Source: CAVALG01 sp045576295 (GTDB lineage: Bacteria > Bacillota > Clostridia > Oscillospirales > Acutalibacteraceae). From it: a DNA stretch of 18,284 nucleotides. The stretch covers positions 1 to 18,284 of the forward strand of contig JAZNGF010000003.1 of assembly GCA_045576295.1 (NCBI GenBank). Direction: 5' to 3'. Positions 1 to 6,611 of this stretch are shown piece by piece; position 1 is the stretch's first letter, and the number at the start of each line of letters is the position of its first letter. Below the pieces are notes generated by a model that worked only from the letters and a program-made list of their open reading frames with translations, was not told the origin of the DNA and ran no database searches. The position numbers and the translations under genes are program-made.

Positions 1-191
1 GCTCCTTCTTCTAAGAATATGCGTTCCCACCGTTGAACTGTTTTTACATAGTTTAAATCTTGTCCTCTGGAAATATTCCAATATTTTCGTACCGTTTCCC
101 TATAGCCTAAATGGTGTTCTCGCATATCCATTATAACAGATATTTTGAATTCTGACGAGTAGATTGTGTAAATTTGTCCTTTTTTTGCCAT
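1..191 (-). CDS. IS3-family transposase OrfA, N-terminal part (truncated by window edge)
   Basis: Reading leftwards from the ATG at 191, 63 codons stay open to the window edge and begin MAKKGQIYTIYSSEFKISV. The motif that follows (MREHHLGYRETVRKYW, then VKTVQRWERIFLEEG) is the helix-turn-helix head of IS3-family OrfA proteins, which bind the element ends and join OrfB by programmed frameshift to give the active transposase. The start is supported by GGAGGTG (complement of 201-207), about 9 nt upstream of the ATG. That ribosome binding site lies in the 3' arm of a hairpin formed by the IS terminus (see 200-231). The gene is partial and no catalytic DDE domain is visible here. Confidence 0.8.
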   Translation of the reverse strand, partial: MAKKGQIYTIYSSEFKISVIMDMREHHLGYRETVRKYWNISRGQDLNYVKTVQRWERIFLEEG

Positions 192-199
192 AAAAATAT

Positions 200-231
200 G
201 CACCTCCAAAAGTGTCTAACTTTTGGGGTGC
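200..231 (-). promoter_or_regulatory. IS terminal hairpin covering the orfA ribosome binding site
   Basis: On the minus strand the arms GCACCCCAAAAG (231-220) and CTTTTGGAGGTGC (212-200) pair over 12 bp with one bulged base and a 7-nt loop. The 3' arm contains the GGAGGT ribosome binding site of orfA. RNA that starts outside the element would therefore carry the whole hairpin with its ribosome binding site paired. A transcript starting inside the element would lack the 5' arm. Protection against read-through expression of this kind is known for other insertion sequences such as IS10 and IS50. Its operation here is inferred. Confidence 0.6.
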
Positions 232-267
232 ATATCATTTTTCTACACGGTTTTTCTTATTATGTAT

Positions 268-2601
268 TTAATTACCGAGCTTTAGAATTAATTCTAAAAT
301 TCTTCTTGCACACTGTTCAACCTCAAAGCGGGTTATTGTGCAGTTACGCATTGCTTCTTCGATCGACATTGGGAAGCCTTGCGGCATCTTAATGTCGTTG
401 CCAGCTTTAAGTTCAAACACAGCAAGTGCGCCTGTCCACCAGTCGCTTGTAACGGCACCCTTATAACCCCATTCGCCGCGAAGTATTCCGGTAATTAATT
501 CAGAGTTTGCCGAGGTGTGAATACCGTTCAGTATATTATATGAGGTCATCAATAACCACGGGTCAGCATTTTTAACGGTGTATTCAAAACCTTTTAAATA
601 TATTTCACGAAGCGCACGTTCAGAAACCTGCGAATCGGAATCTTTGCGGTTGGTTTCCTTATTATTGCAGCAAAGGTGCTTAATTGTTGCGGCGATACCA
701 TTGCTTTGAACACCCTTAACGCAAGCTGTTGCCATTGTTCCGGCAATAACAGGGTCTTCTGAATAATATTCAAAGTTTCGGCCGCAAAGCGGGGAGCGAT
801 GGATATTCATAGAAGGTGAAAGCCAAATATCAATGTTGTTCTCTTTTGCTTCAAGCGCTGCGGCTGAACCCATATCGTAGGCAGCCTGAGGGTTCCAGGT
901 GCAGGCGATCTGTGTTGCAATAGGCCAAGCTGTTGTTGAAACTCCGGTGTCTTTTTCGAAACGAAGCCCTGCAGGGCCATCCGCTGTCATAATATTTGGA
1001 ACACCAAACTTGGGCACATTACCAATACCCCAAGTGTTTGCAACGCCGGTGTTGGGGTTGGTTTCTTCAACGCCTGAAAGTTCAGCAAGTTCAAAACTTG
1101 TAAACTGCGCCATAAATTCATCAAGCGTACAATTACCCTTGGCAACATCAATCAAATTCATATGTTGTTCAGGTGCTTTAACATCGCTATCAACCCATTT
1201 AAGTTTTTTAAGAGGGTAGAGGCGGTGAGGTGTGCTTGGGAGTTCTTCGAAACTTCCGTCTGCCAGCATTCTTTTTTCAAGGCTTTCGGGTGCGCAAAGT
1301 GAAGAAAGCTGTTCTGTAACAGTGTTTTCATTTACTATTAGACTAAATTCGGTTTTCACTGTGTTTCTAACGCTATTACCAACGTAAAAATTATATTCGC
1401 CCTTTTCAAGCAGGAAGGCAGATTTGCAAATCTTGCCGAGGTCATCAAAGCTTGCCATATCACTAATTTTAAATTCAAGAGAAATATGTTCACATTCGCC
1501 AGGAGCTAATTCCTTTGTTTTTTTGTAGCAAGCAAGTTCGCGTGATGGTTTGCCAAGAAGCCCTTGAGGAGCACTGTAATAAACTTGGGCAACTTCTTTG
1601 CCTGAGCAATTTCCTGTGTTTGTAATATCACATTCAATGCAAATGTTTTCACTGTTTTTGGCAGCTGTAATGTTAGAAAATTCAAAAGTTGTGTAAGATA
1701 ATCCAAAACCGAAGGGGTAAATAACGTGCTCGGCAGCACCGGGGATGGTTTCAAAATAACGGTAGCCAACGTAGATGTCTTCAGTGTATTTAACATAATC
1801 ATCTGATTCGTTAAAACTTTCGGTTGAGGGGTAGGAATCTATGCTATCAGCAAATGTGTCAGCAAGCTTACCAGAAGGGTTAACATCACCGCAAAGAACA
1901 TCTGCAGTTGCAAGGCAACCCGTTGTTCCGCCGTTCCAAGAAACTAATATAGATGAAACGTTGTTATATTCTAAAATTTGCTTAACATTTGTAACGCCGC
2001 AGATATTTAACACAACAACAATCTTCTTAAAGTTTTGGTTTAACTTTTCTAATGCCAATTTTTCTGAATCAAACAAATCAAAATTAGTGCGGTCTTGTTC
2101 TTCAGCAGAATAACGGTATATAAAATACACAGCAGTATCGGTGAATTTGGCGGCGTCGCTAATAATTTCTTCGGTGATAATGCCATCTTTTTCGTATGTA
2201 TCGGGGCGGCCTGCACCCAGCGGGCTATCAACGTTTTCGCCAATAGCATCGTCAAGATATTTCTTTATAGGCTCATATGTGCCGCCATAGATTTTAAGCT
2301 TGCCTTCAGCTTCTTTTTGCTTTAACGCTTCATACATATTATAGGTGTAGGTAGTGAAAACATCACCGCTGCCACCGCCGCTTTTAACGTAAAGTGCAAG
2401 GCCAGTTCCAAACAAAGCAACCTTTTTTTCAGGTTTAAAGGGGAGAACAGCACCATCGTTTTTAAGAAGAACAACGCCTTCTGCGGCATATTTTCTTGCG
2501 ATATCTAAATGTTTTTGTGATGCGGTAATTCGGCTTCCGTTTTCACCAAGTGGCAAACAGGGCTGATATTTCGCGCGCGACCATTTCAAACTTAAATCCA
2601 T
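268..2601 (-). CDS. GH3 family beta-glucosidase with permuted domain order
   Basis: This 777-residue enzyme should hydrolyse terminal beta-D-glucosyl (or related) residues from oligosaccharides. It has no signal peptide, so it probably acts in the cytoplasm on imported sugars. The domain order is inverted relative to most GH3 enzymes. The alpha/beta sandwich domain comes first (VVLLKNDGAVLPF, then GGGSGD near residue 75, ending in YPFGFGLSYTTFEFS). A fibronectin-III-like domain follows, with GKEVAQVYYSAP and GKPSRELACYKKT. The TIM-barrel domain is last, with GRNFEYYSEDP, a KHLCCNNKETNR motif and the nucleophile in VTSDW (Asp720, codon 444-442). The ATG at 2601 is chosen over an upstream in-frame ATG at 2673 because GGAGG lies just before it and a near-consensus promoter occupies 2630-2658. 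Such permutation is known in Ruminococcus albus and Butyrivibrio BglA-type enzymes. Substrate specificity cannot be read from the sequence. Confidence 0.93.
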   Translation of the reverse strand: MDLSLKWSRAKYQPCLPLGENGSRITASQKHLDIARKYAAEGVVLLKNDGAVLPFKPEKKVALFGTGLALYVKSGGGSGDVFTTYTYNMYEALKQKEAEGKLKIYGGTYEPIKKYLDDAIGENVDSPLGAGRPDTYEKDGIITEEIISDAAKFTDTAVYFIYRYSAEEQDRTNFDLFDSEKLALEKLNQNFKKIVVVLNICGVTNVKQILEYNNVSSILVSWNGGTTGCLATADVLCGDVNPSGKLADTFADSIDSYPSTESFNESDDYVKYTEDIYVGYRYFETIPGAAEHVIYPFGFGLSYTTFEFSNITAAKNSENICIECDITNTGNCSGKEVAQVYYSAPQGLLGKPSRELACYKKTKELAPGECEHISLEFKISDMASFDDLGKICKSAFLLEKGEYNFYVGNSVRNTVKTEFSLIVNENTVTEQLSSLCAPESLEKRMLADGSFEELPSTPHRLYPLKKLKWVDSDVKAPEQHMNLIDVAKGNCTLDEFMAQFTSFELAELSGVEETNPNTGVANTWGIGNVPKFGVPNIMTADGPAGLRFEKDTGVSTTAWPIATQIACTWNPQAAYDMGSAAALEAKENNIDIWLSPSMNIHRSPLCGRNFEYYSEDPVIAGTMATACVKGVQSNGIAATIKHLCCNNKETNRKDSDSQVSERALREIYLKGFEYTVKNADPWLLMTSYNILNGIHTSANSELITGILRGEWGYKGAVTSDWWTGALAVFELKAGNDIKMPQGFPMSIEEAMRNCTITRFEVEQCARRILELILKLGN

Positions 2602-2629
2602 AACTATACCTCCGTGTGTAATCAGTTTA

Positions 2630-2658
2630 ATTATATTGTTAACTTCGGTATTAGTCAA
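2630..2658 (-). promoter_or_regulatory. Sigma-A promoter of the GH3 gene
   Basis: On the minus strand TTGACT (complement of 2653-2658) and TATAAT (complement of 2630-2635) are separated by exactly 17 bp. The expected start is near 2623, about 20 nt before the ATG at 2601. This shows that the GH3 gene can be transcribed separately from ypeB. No clear catabolite-repression (cre) site was recognised. Confidence 0.8.
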
Positions 2659-2688
2659 GTAAATAGCACACAAAATGCCGCAAATTAT

Positions 2689-4026
2689 TTATTTTGTTAG
2701 GGTTCCGCCGTCAGTTTTCAGCAAAATCATAATCTTTTCTTCAACAAGAGTATCGCAATTTATATAAACTAAAACTTCTTCTCCCTTTTGTCCAAGGCAT
2801 AAAAATTCATAGCAGGCCTTTTCTCCGGCGTTTTGGGGGATTATTGCATGCCCAACGCTTTGCACAGTTAGCGTTTTGGCAACCTGTAGTTCGGCTTCAG
2901 CAATAGTTTTAATCGGTGTTGGGTCTTTTCGGTTTGTGTGGTTCATAAGATAACCGCGCGCATCTAACAAAATAATATCACCGGTATCAAGCGCAACGCC
3001 AACCTTTATAAGGTCGCTGTAGCATATAAAATCACCAAGCTTATATGCGAAATTTATTGTGCAAACACCTTCATCAATAAAATAATAGGTATCAACTAAA
3101 GAGGAATTACCAGTTTGTGAAAGATAGTGGTATGCAGCTTCGATAGCAGCCTCTGGCGTTATTTTTGTTTGAGTAATTTGATAATATTTTCTGAAATATA
3201 CAATTTCTCCGCCTTGCTTTGAAACGGTGATGTTAGTATCATTTGTTTTAAAACTGTATGATGGTAGTGTTCCACATTCTTCGGTGTCATCAATTAGCGA
3301 CTCCTTAGGCAATGATAACACGAAAGCGGCTTTTTGCCTTGCTGTTTCTTTTGATACTTGTGGTTGGTCTACTAAGGCTTTTGCGTATGCCTCATCAACC
3401 TTATCGGAGAATGGGCCGTCGTAAATAAGCGTTGGGTAGTCGGTTAATGTTTCTTCAAGCTGCGCCATACTGTTACCGAAACCGTTTTTTAAAACTTGTG
3501 CTTCAAGGTTAGCATTAATCTCCTTGGTCCATCCATCCAAAACTGAATATGATATACTAATTTCAGCAAGACCATTACTGATTTTCTTTCCGACTTCTGA
3601 AAGGTTAGAAAAAGTAGTAAGCTCTTCAGAAGTAACATTTTCATTATTAAGCATCTTTTTTGTAATAAACATCGAATAGTCGCCTATTTGAGATAAAAAC
3701 TTATTTATTGTTGTTAGTTCCTCGCCTGAAAATGGTAGTTGCGACAGTGCAGATTTGGCAATACCAGCTTCTTTCCACAGTTCGCTTGTTATTGCGGTTA
3801 ATTGGTTTGCTGTGCCGCAATACATTGCCTTTTCTACCGATAGATTTATATTATTAACACTTGTTATTAGCTCGTTTAAGTTTTTGTTCATATTGTTCGA
3901 CACTTCGGTTTTAAGTGCATTAATCTCTCTGCTGCTAATTATTTTATTAGCAGTAATAACACCAATAAGAACTAAAGCAAACGATATAATTCGTACAATA
4001 TTTCTTTTAGAAAGCCGGCTTTTCAC
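2689..4026 (-). CDS. ypeB: Spore germination protein YpeB
   Basis: This 445-residue protein matches YpeB of endospore formers in length and layout. YpeB is a spore inner-membrane protein needed to place and stabilise the cortex-lytic enzyme SleB, which opens the peptidoglycan cortex during germination. An N-terminal membrane anchor spans about residues 10-27 after basic residues. A helical region follows with SALSQLPFSGEEL, then the family hallmark YPTLIYDGPFSDKV at about 197-210. The C-terminal half has PepSY-like repeats (about 225-445) and ends TDGGTLTK. The start is a GTG at 4026 preceded by AAGGAAG. No sleB gene is adjacent: the neighbour upstream is an unrelated lipoprotein separated by a terminator, and GH3 follows with its own promoter. 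In Bacillus the sleB-ypeB operon is made late in the forespore (sigma-G). I could not identify a sigma-G promoter with confidence in 4027-4094. Confidence 0.9.
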   Translation of the reverse strand: MKSRLSKRNIVRIISFALVLIGVITANKIISSREINALKTEVSNNMNKNLNELITSVNNINLSVEKAMYCGTANQLTAITSELWKEAGIAKSALSQLPFSGEELTTINKFLSQIGDYSMFITKKMLNNENVTSEELTTFSNLSEVGKKISNGLAEISISYSVLDGWTKEINANLEAQVLKNGFGNSMAQLEETLTDYPTLIYDGPFSDKVDEAYAKALVDQPQVSKETARQKAAFVLSLPKESLIDDTEECGTLPSYSFKTNDTNITVSKQGGEIVYFRKYYQITQTKITPEAAIEAAYHYLSQTGNSSLVDTYYFIDEGVCTINFAYKLGDFICYSDLIKVGVALDTGDIILLDARGYLMNHTNRKDPTPIKTIAEAELQVAKTLTVQSVGHAIIPQNAGEKACYEFLCLGQKGEEVLVYINCDTLVEEKIMILLKTDGGTLTK

Positions 4027-4094
4027 TTACAATCTTCCTTTACAGTTTTTTTATATTATTCCAGAAGTTGAGTGAATTATTTGTTTGTATATTA

Positions 4095-4126
4095 AAAAGC
4101 AGTTTAGCCGAAGCTAAACTGCTTTT
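4095..4126 (-). terminator. Rho-independent terminator after the lipoprotein gene
   Basis: A perfect 14-bp stem (4113-4126 with 4095-4108) closes a TTCG loop in the minus-strand RNA, giving the very stable C(UUCG)G tetraloop. The run TTTTT follows. It lies 7 bp beyond the lipoprotein stop codon and so separates that gene from ypeB. The stem is symmetrical, but on the plus strand no annotated gene ends here. Confidence 0.92.
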
Positions 4127-4133
4127 GTTAGTA

Positions 4134-5297
4134 TTAGTGGTTATGACCTTCATGTGAGGTTGAAGCGCTTGCATTCTGAAGATCTAAATAGATCTTTTCG
4201 ATATCTTTAACCTTGAATTGCTTTGTAGCATATTTTGATTCTTCAATTTTAAGTCCTTTGTAAGTTTCGGTGATGTAATCTTCAAATGCTTCGCTCTTTA
4301 AGAAGTAAAGTGCTGAATTGTAGAAATTTGTTTCATAGTATGAATCAGCCTGTATATCTGTTTTGTAGATAATATCGCAACATGACTCATCAGCATGGAG
4401 AGTCGCTTTGCCAATTTCTAATGCGTTAACTAATTCGAACATCTCGTTGCCGTGTGCGTGCTCGGCTTGTGTGCCTTCGGCACCAATAACAGTTTCAAGA
4501 GGATCTTTAGGTGAAGTACCATCAGATTCAGTTGCAACTGCATAAGTTTCATCAAACTTTTCAGCAGTCATTCCGTTAACTTCGCAGTAAATAGTTTTAA
4601 AACTTTCACCTGCATTCAAACGGTCAACATAAGCCTGATATGTTGCTTTTAAAGCTTCTTTTTCTTCATCAGTCATAGCGGTTGAGTCTTCTTTTGTGTA
4701 AGAACCACTGATGGTTTTGTAAGTGTCGTGGTATTGATATAAAGCACCAAGAACCTCGTTTTTGTCAACCGCGAGCGAACCACCCTCGCCGTAAATAGTT
4801 GTGAAAACCTTGCTCTTTAACTGGCTATAGCTGTAATAAGCAGAGTAAGTTTCAAACGAAACACCCATCTGTTCGTAAATAGCACCCATACCATAAGTTG
4901 ACCAATAGTACTCAGCATACTGATTAACCTGCGATAATTCCTCATCAGTTAGTGTAACATTGTTTTCAGCAGCTAATGTGTATGTAGCAGCATAGTCTTG
5001 GCAAATTTCAATTGCGCGGTCTTTTACCCAATCTGTAAAAGGTTTATCTTCAATTTTTTCTTTAATATAACCTTCTTCATAGGTTGCTGTTTCGTTGCCT
5101 TCTTTTTCGTCTCGCTCAGCAATTTTCTGCATACCTTCTTGATATGCCTGAATAAGCAGGCAAGAATAGGTGCTGGATTTAATTTCGATGTTACCAATTT
5201 CAAGGGCAACCTCATTTTTCTTGTGGCAACCGGCAAAGCAGGTAACAACTAAAGTGATTGCTAAAATTAATGATAGTAATCTTGCAAATGATTTCAT
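4134..5297 (-). CDS. Lipoprotein resembling PrsA/SurA-type foldases, His-rich C-terminus
   Basis: The 387-residue product begins with a lipoprotein signal (MKSFARLLSLILAITL...) with a lipobox ending FAGC, so Cys24 is the probable lipidation site and the protein is exported and membrane-tethered. The mature part resembles clostridial PrsA/SurA-like proteins: a short beta segment (VALEIGNIEIKSSTY), a long helical region with LTDEELSQV, then a stretch placed like a parvulin domain (YKTISGSY, MTDEEKEALKATYQAYVDRLNAGESFKTI, about residues 215-260). The usual parvulin core motifs are not recognisable, so isomerase activity is doubtful and a holdase-type chaperone role is an inference. Histidines cluster in EHAHGNE and in the extreme C-terminus SHEGHNH, which could bind metal. 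The ATG at 5297 is chosen over the longer open frame to 5387 because AAAGGAG precedes it, it begins the signal peptide, and a promoter lies at 5341-5369. Confidence 0.7.
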   Translation of the reverse strand: MKSFARLLSLILAITLVVTCFAGCHKKNEVALEIGNIEIKSSTYSCLLIQAYQEGMQKIAERDEKEGNETATYEEGYIKEKIEDKPFTDWVKDRAIEICQDYAATYTLAAENNVTLTDEELSQVNQYAEYYWSTYGMGAIYEQMGVSFETYSAYYSYSQLKSKVFTTIYGEGGSLAVDKNEVLGALYQYHDTYKTISGSYTKEDSTAMTDEEKEALKATYQAYVDRLNAGESFKTIYCEVNGMTAEKFDETYAVATESDGTSPKDPLETVIGAEGTQAEHAHGNEMFELVNALEIGKATLHADESCCDIIYKTDIQADSYYETNFYNSALYFLKSEAFEDYITETYKGLKIEESKYATKQFKVKDIEKIYLDLQNASASTSHEGHNH

Positions 5298-5340
5298 TTT
5301 TAAAACTCCTTTTGAAATGCATTTTAATATAACGTTAACT

Positions 5341-5369
5341 ATTATATAGTAAGTTACAGAAAAAGTCCA
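5341..5369 (-). promoter_or_regulatory. Promoter of the lipoprotein gene
   Basis: On the minus strand TGGACT (complement of 5364-5369) and TATAAT (complement of 5341-5346) are 17 bp apart, about 45 bp ahead of the ATG at 5297. The -10 box is perfect and the -35 box matches 4 of 6. It diverges from the ruvC promoter, with about 50 bp between the two -35 boxes. Confidence 0.6.
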
Positions 5370-5418
5370 GCAATTTTTTATAAACATATTAATTATAACA
5401 GTTTTTTTAAAACTTTGA

Positions 5419-5447
5419 TTGATAATGAGAAAAGTATGTGTTATAAT
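5419..5447 (+). promoter_or_regulatory. Promoter of the ruvC-led operon
   Basis: TTGATA (5419-5424) and TATAAT (5442-5447) are spaced by 17 bp, and TGT just before the -10 makes it an extended -10 promoter. The start would be near 5454, about 24 nt before the ruvC ATG at 5478. It is the only strong promoter seen upstream of the eleven-gene run that ends at 15246. No LexA/DinR-type operator was recognised near it. Confidence 0.78.
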
Positions 5448-5477
5448 AATTTGAAAAACTTTTATTGTAGGTGCATT

Positions 5478-5987
5478 ATGCGTATTTTAGGAATCGACCC
5501 GGGTTATGCCATAGTCGGGTTTGGTATTGTTGAATATAGAAATAATGTGTTCACACCCGTTTCTTTTGGGTCAATAACAACGCCTGCGGGGCTTGAATTT
5601 CCCGAAAGGCTTAAACAAATATTCGAAGGTATGAACGAGCTTTTTGAACGCCACAAGGTTGATGCAGTTTCGATAGAAAAGTTATATTTTAACACAAACA
5701 CAACAACCGCTATTGATGTTGCTGAAGCAAGGGGTGTTATTTTGCTTGCGGCAAAGCTTAACAATATTCCGATTTTTGAGTATACTCCGCTTCAGGTTAA
5801 ACAGTCGATTTCGGGCTATGGAAGAGCAGAAAAGCACCAGATTATTGAGATGACAAAAAGTATTTTAGGACTAAATAAGGCTCCAAAGCCTGACGATACA
5901 GCCGATGCATTAGCGCTTGCCATCTGCCATGGTCACACCTCTGGGTCGCTTATCGGCAAACTTCGTGTAAAGGGTGAAAAGGTATGA
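5478..5987 (+). CDS. ruvC: Crossover junction endodeoxyribonuclease RuvC
   Basis: RuvC is the dimeric nuclease that makes paired cuts across Holliday junctions brought to it by RuvAB during recombinational repair. The 169-residue protein has the RNase-H-like fold signature ILGIDPG and all four catalytic acidic residues: Asp7, Glu67 (SIEKLYF), and Asp140 with Asp143 (KPDDTADALALA). The basic motif KQSISGYGRAEKHQ at about 108-121 is also typical. The ATG at 5478 is chosen because the protein then begins with the conserved MRILGIDPG, GTAGGTG lies just upstream, and the longer open frame from 5415 would overlap the promoter. Its last codons overlap the ruvA start as ATGA. Confidence 0.96.
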   Translation: MRILGIDPGYAIVGFGIVEYRNNVFTPVSFGSITTPAGLEFPERLKQIFEGMNELFERHKVDAVSIEKLYFNTNTTTAIDVAEARGVILLAAKLNNIPIFEYTPLQVKQSISGYGRAEKHQIIEMTKSILGLNKAPKPDDTADALALAICHGHTSGSLIGKLRVKGEKV

Positions 5988-6583
5988 TTTATTCATTAAA
6001 AGGCGAACTTATAGATCGCTCTTCAAATTCAATAATTGTTGAATGCGGTGGTGTTGGATTTTACTGCATTTCACCTGCAAGCACTGTTAGCAAGCTTCCG
6101 CCTGTTGGCAGCCAAGTGTTTGTTTATACATATATGTCTGTTAGGGAAGATGCAATGGACCTTTATGCCTTTTCATCAAAAGAAGAACTTGAAATATTTA
6201 AAATGATAACTTCGGTTAGTGGAATTGGTGGTAAAATCGGCGTTGGTATTCTTTCGGAATTTTCTGCTGAAAAACTTGTTCTTTTAGTTACAACCGGAGA
6301 TTATAAATCACTTACAGCAGCCCCCGGTGTTGGTGCTAAAACCGCGCAACGCATTGTTTTAGAACTTAAAGATAAGTTGGGCTCCGGCATTACTTTAGGT
6401 GCTGCTACGCAAGCGGCTATTGTTAGCGAACCATCTGCTGGCTCAGCATCGGCTGAAGCCATTGAAGCACTGGTTGCCTTGGGGTGCAGCCAATCAGAAG
6501 CTGTTCTTGCGGTTAGCCGATTAGATTCATCCCTTTCGGTTGAAGATATGATTAAACAAGCTTTGAAATCAATGGTTAGATAA
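5984..6583 (+). CDS. ruvA: Holliday junction branch migration protein RuvA
   Basis: RuvA binds the four-way junction as a tetramer and recruits the RuvB motor. The 199-residue protein shows the OB-fold N-terminus (MIYSLKGELIDRSSNSIIVECGGVGFYC), two helix-hairpin-helix motifs (VSGIGGKIGVGIL near 78-90 and APGVGAKTAQRIVLELKDKL near 113-132), a flexible linker, and the small C-terminal RuvB-binding domain (EAIEALVALGCSQSEA onward). The start ATG overlaps the ruvC stop as ATGA with AAAGG upstream, so the two are translationally coupled. Length and order are normal for the family. Confidence 0.96.
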   Translation: MIYSLKGELIDRSSNSIIVECGGVGFYCISPASTVSKLPPVGSQVFVYTYMSVREDAMDLYAFSSKEELEIFKMITSVSGIGGKIGVGILSEFSAEKLVLLVTTGDYKSLTAAPGVGAKTAQRIVLELKDKLGSGITLGAATQAAIVSEPSAGSASAEAIEALVALGCSQSEAVLAVSRLDSSLSVEDMIKQALKSMVR

Positions 6584-6611
6584 CACAAAACTAACGGAAA
6601 CGGAGCACTGT

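Larger units (their letters stand above)
1..237 (-). mobile_element. IS3-family insertion sequence, left end (partial)
   Basis: The segment carries the start of an IS3-type orfA and, just outside it, a terminal sequence with the CCCCAAAAGTTAGACA-type ending (read on the minus strand) that is common in IS3/IS150-group elements of Firmicutes. The element tip is placed near 237, where the minus strand begins TGATATGC. The rest of orfA, orfB and the other terminal repeat lie beyond the window, so intactness and target-site duplication cannot be judged. It is inserted about 30 bp past the stop codon of the GH3 gene and in the same orientation. The family call rests on the protein plus the terminus. 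The exact tip is an estimate. Confidence 0.75.

Noticed and set aside
2602..2673. N-terminal extension of the GH3 open frame
   Set aside because: The extra 24 codons overlap the TTGACT-17-TATAAT promoter and lack a ribosome binding site. The ATG at 2601 has GGAGG directly upstream.
2659..2700. Terminator after ypeB
   Set aside because: Only a 7-bp ACAAAAT/ATTTTGT pairing with a 14-nt AT-rich loop and no T run is found, which is too weak to call.
3755..4075. Plus-strand open frame opposite ypeB
   Set aside because: It is a shadow of ypeB with no ribosome binding site and no recognisable protein family.
5298..5387. N-terminal extension of the lipoprotein open frame
   Set aside because: It runs through the promoter at 5341-5369 and would bury the lipoprotein signal peptide inside the protein.
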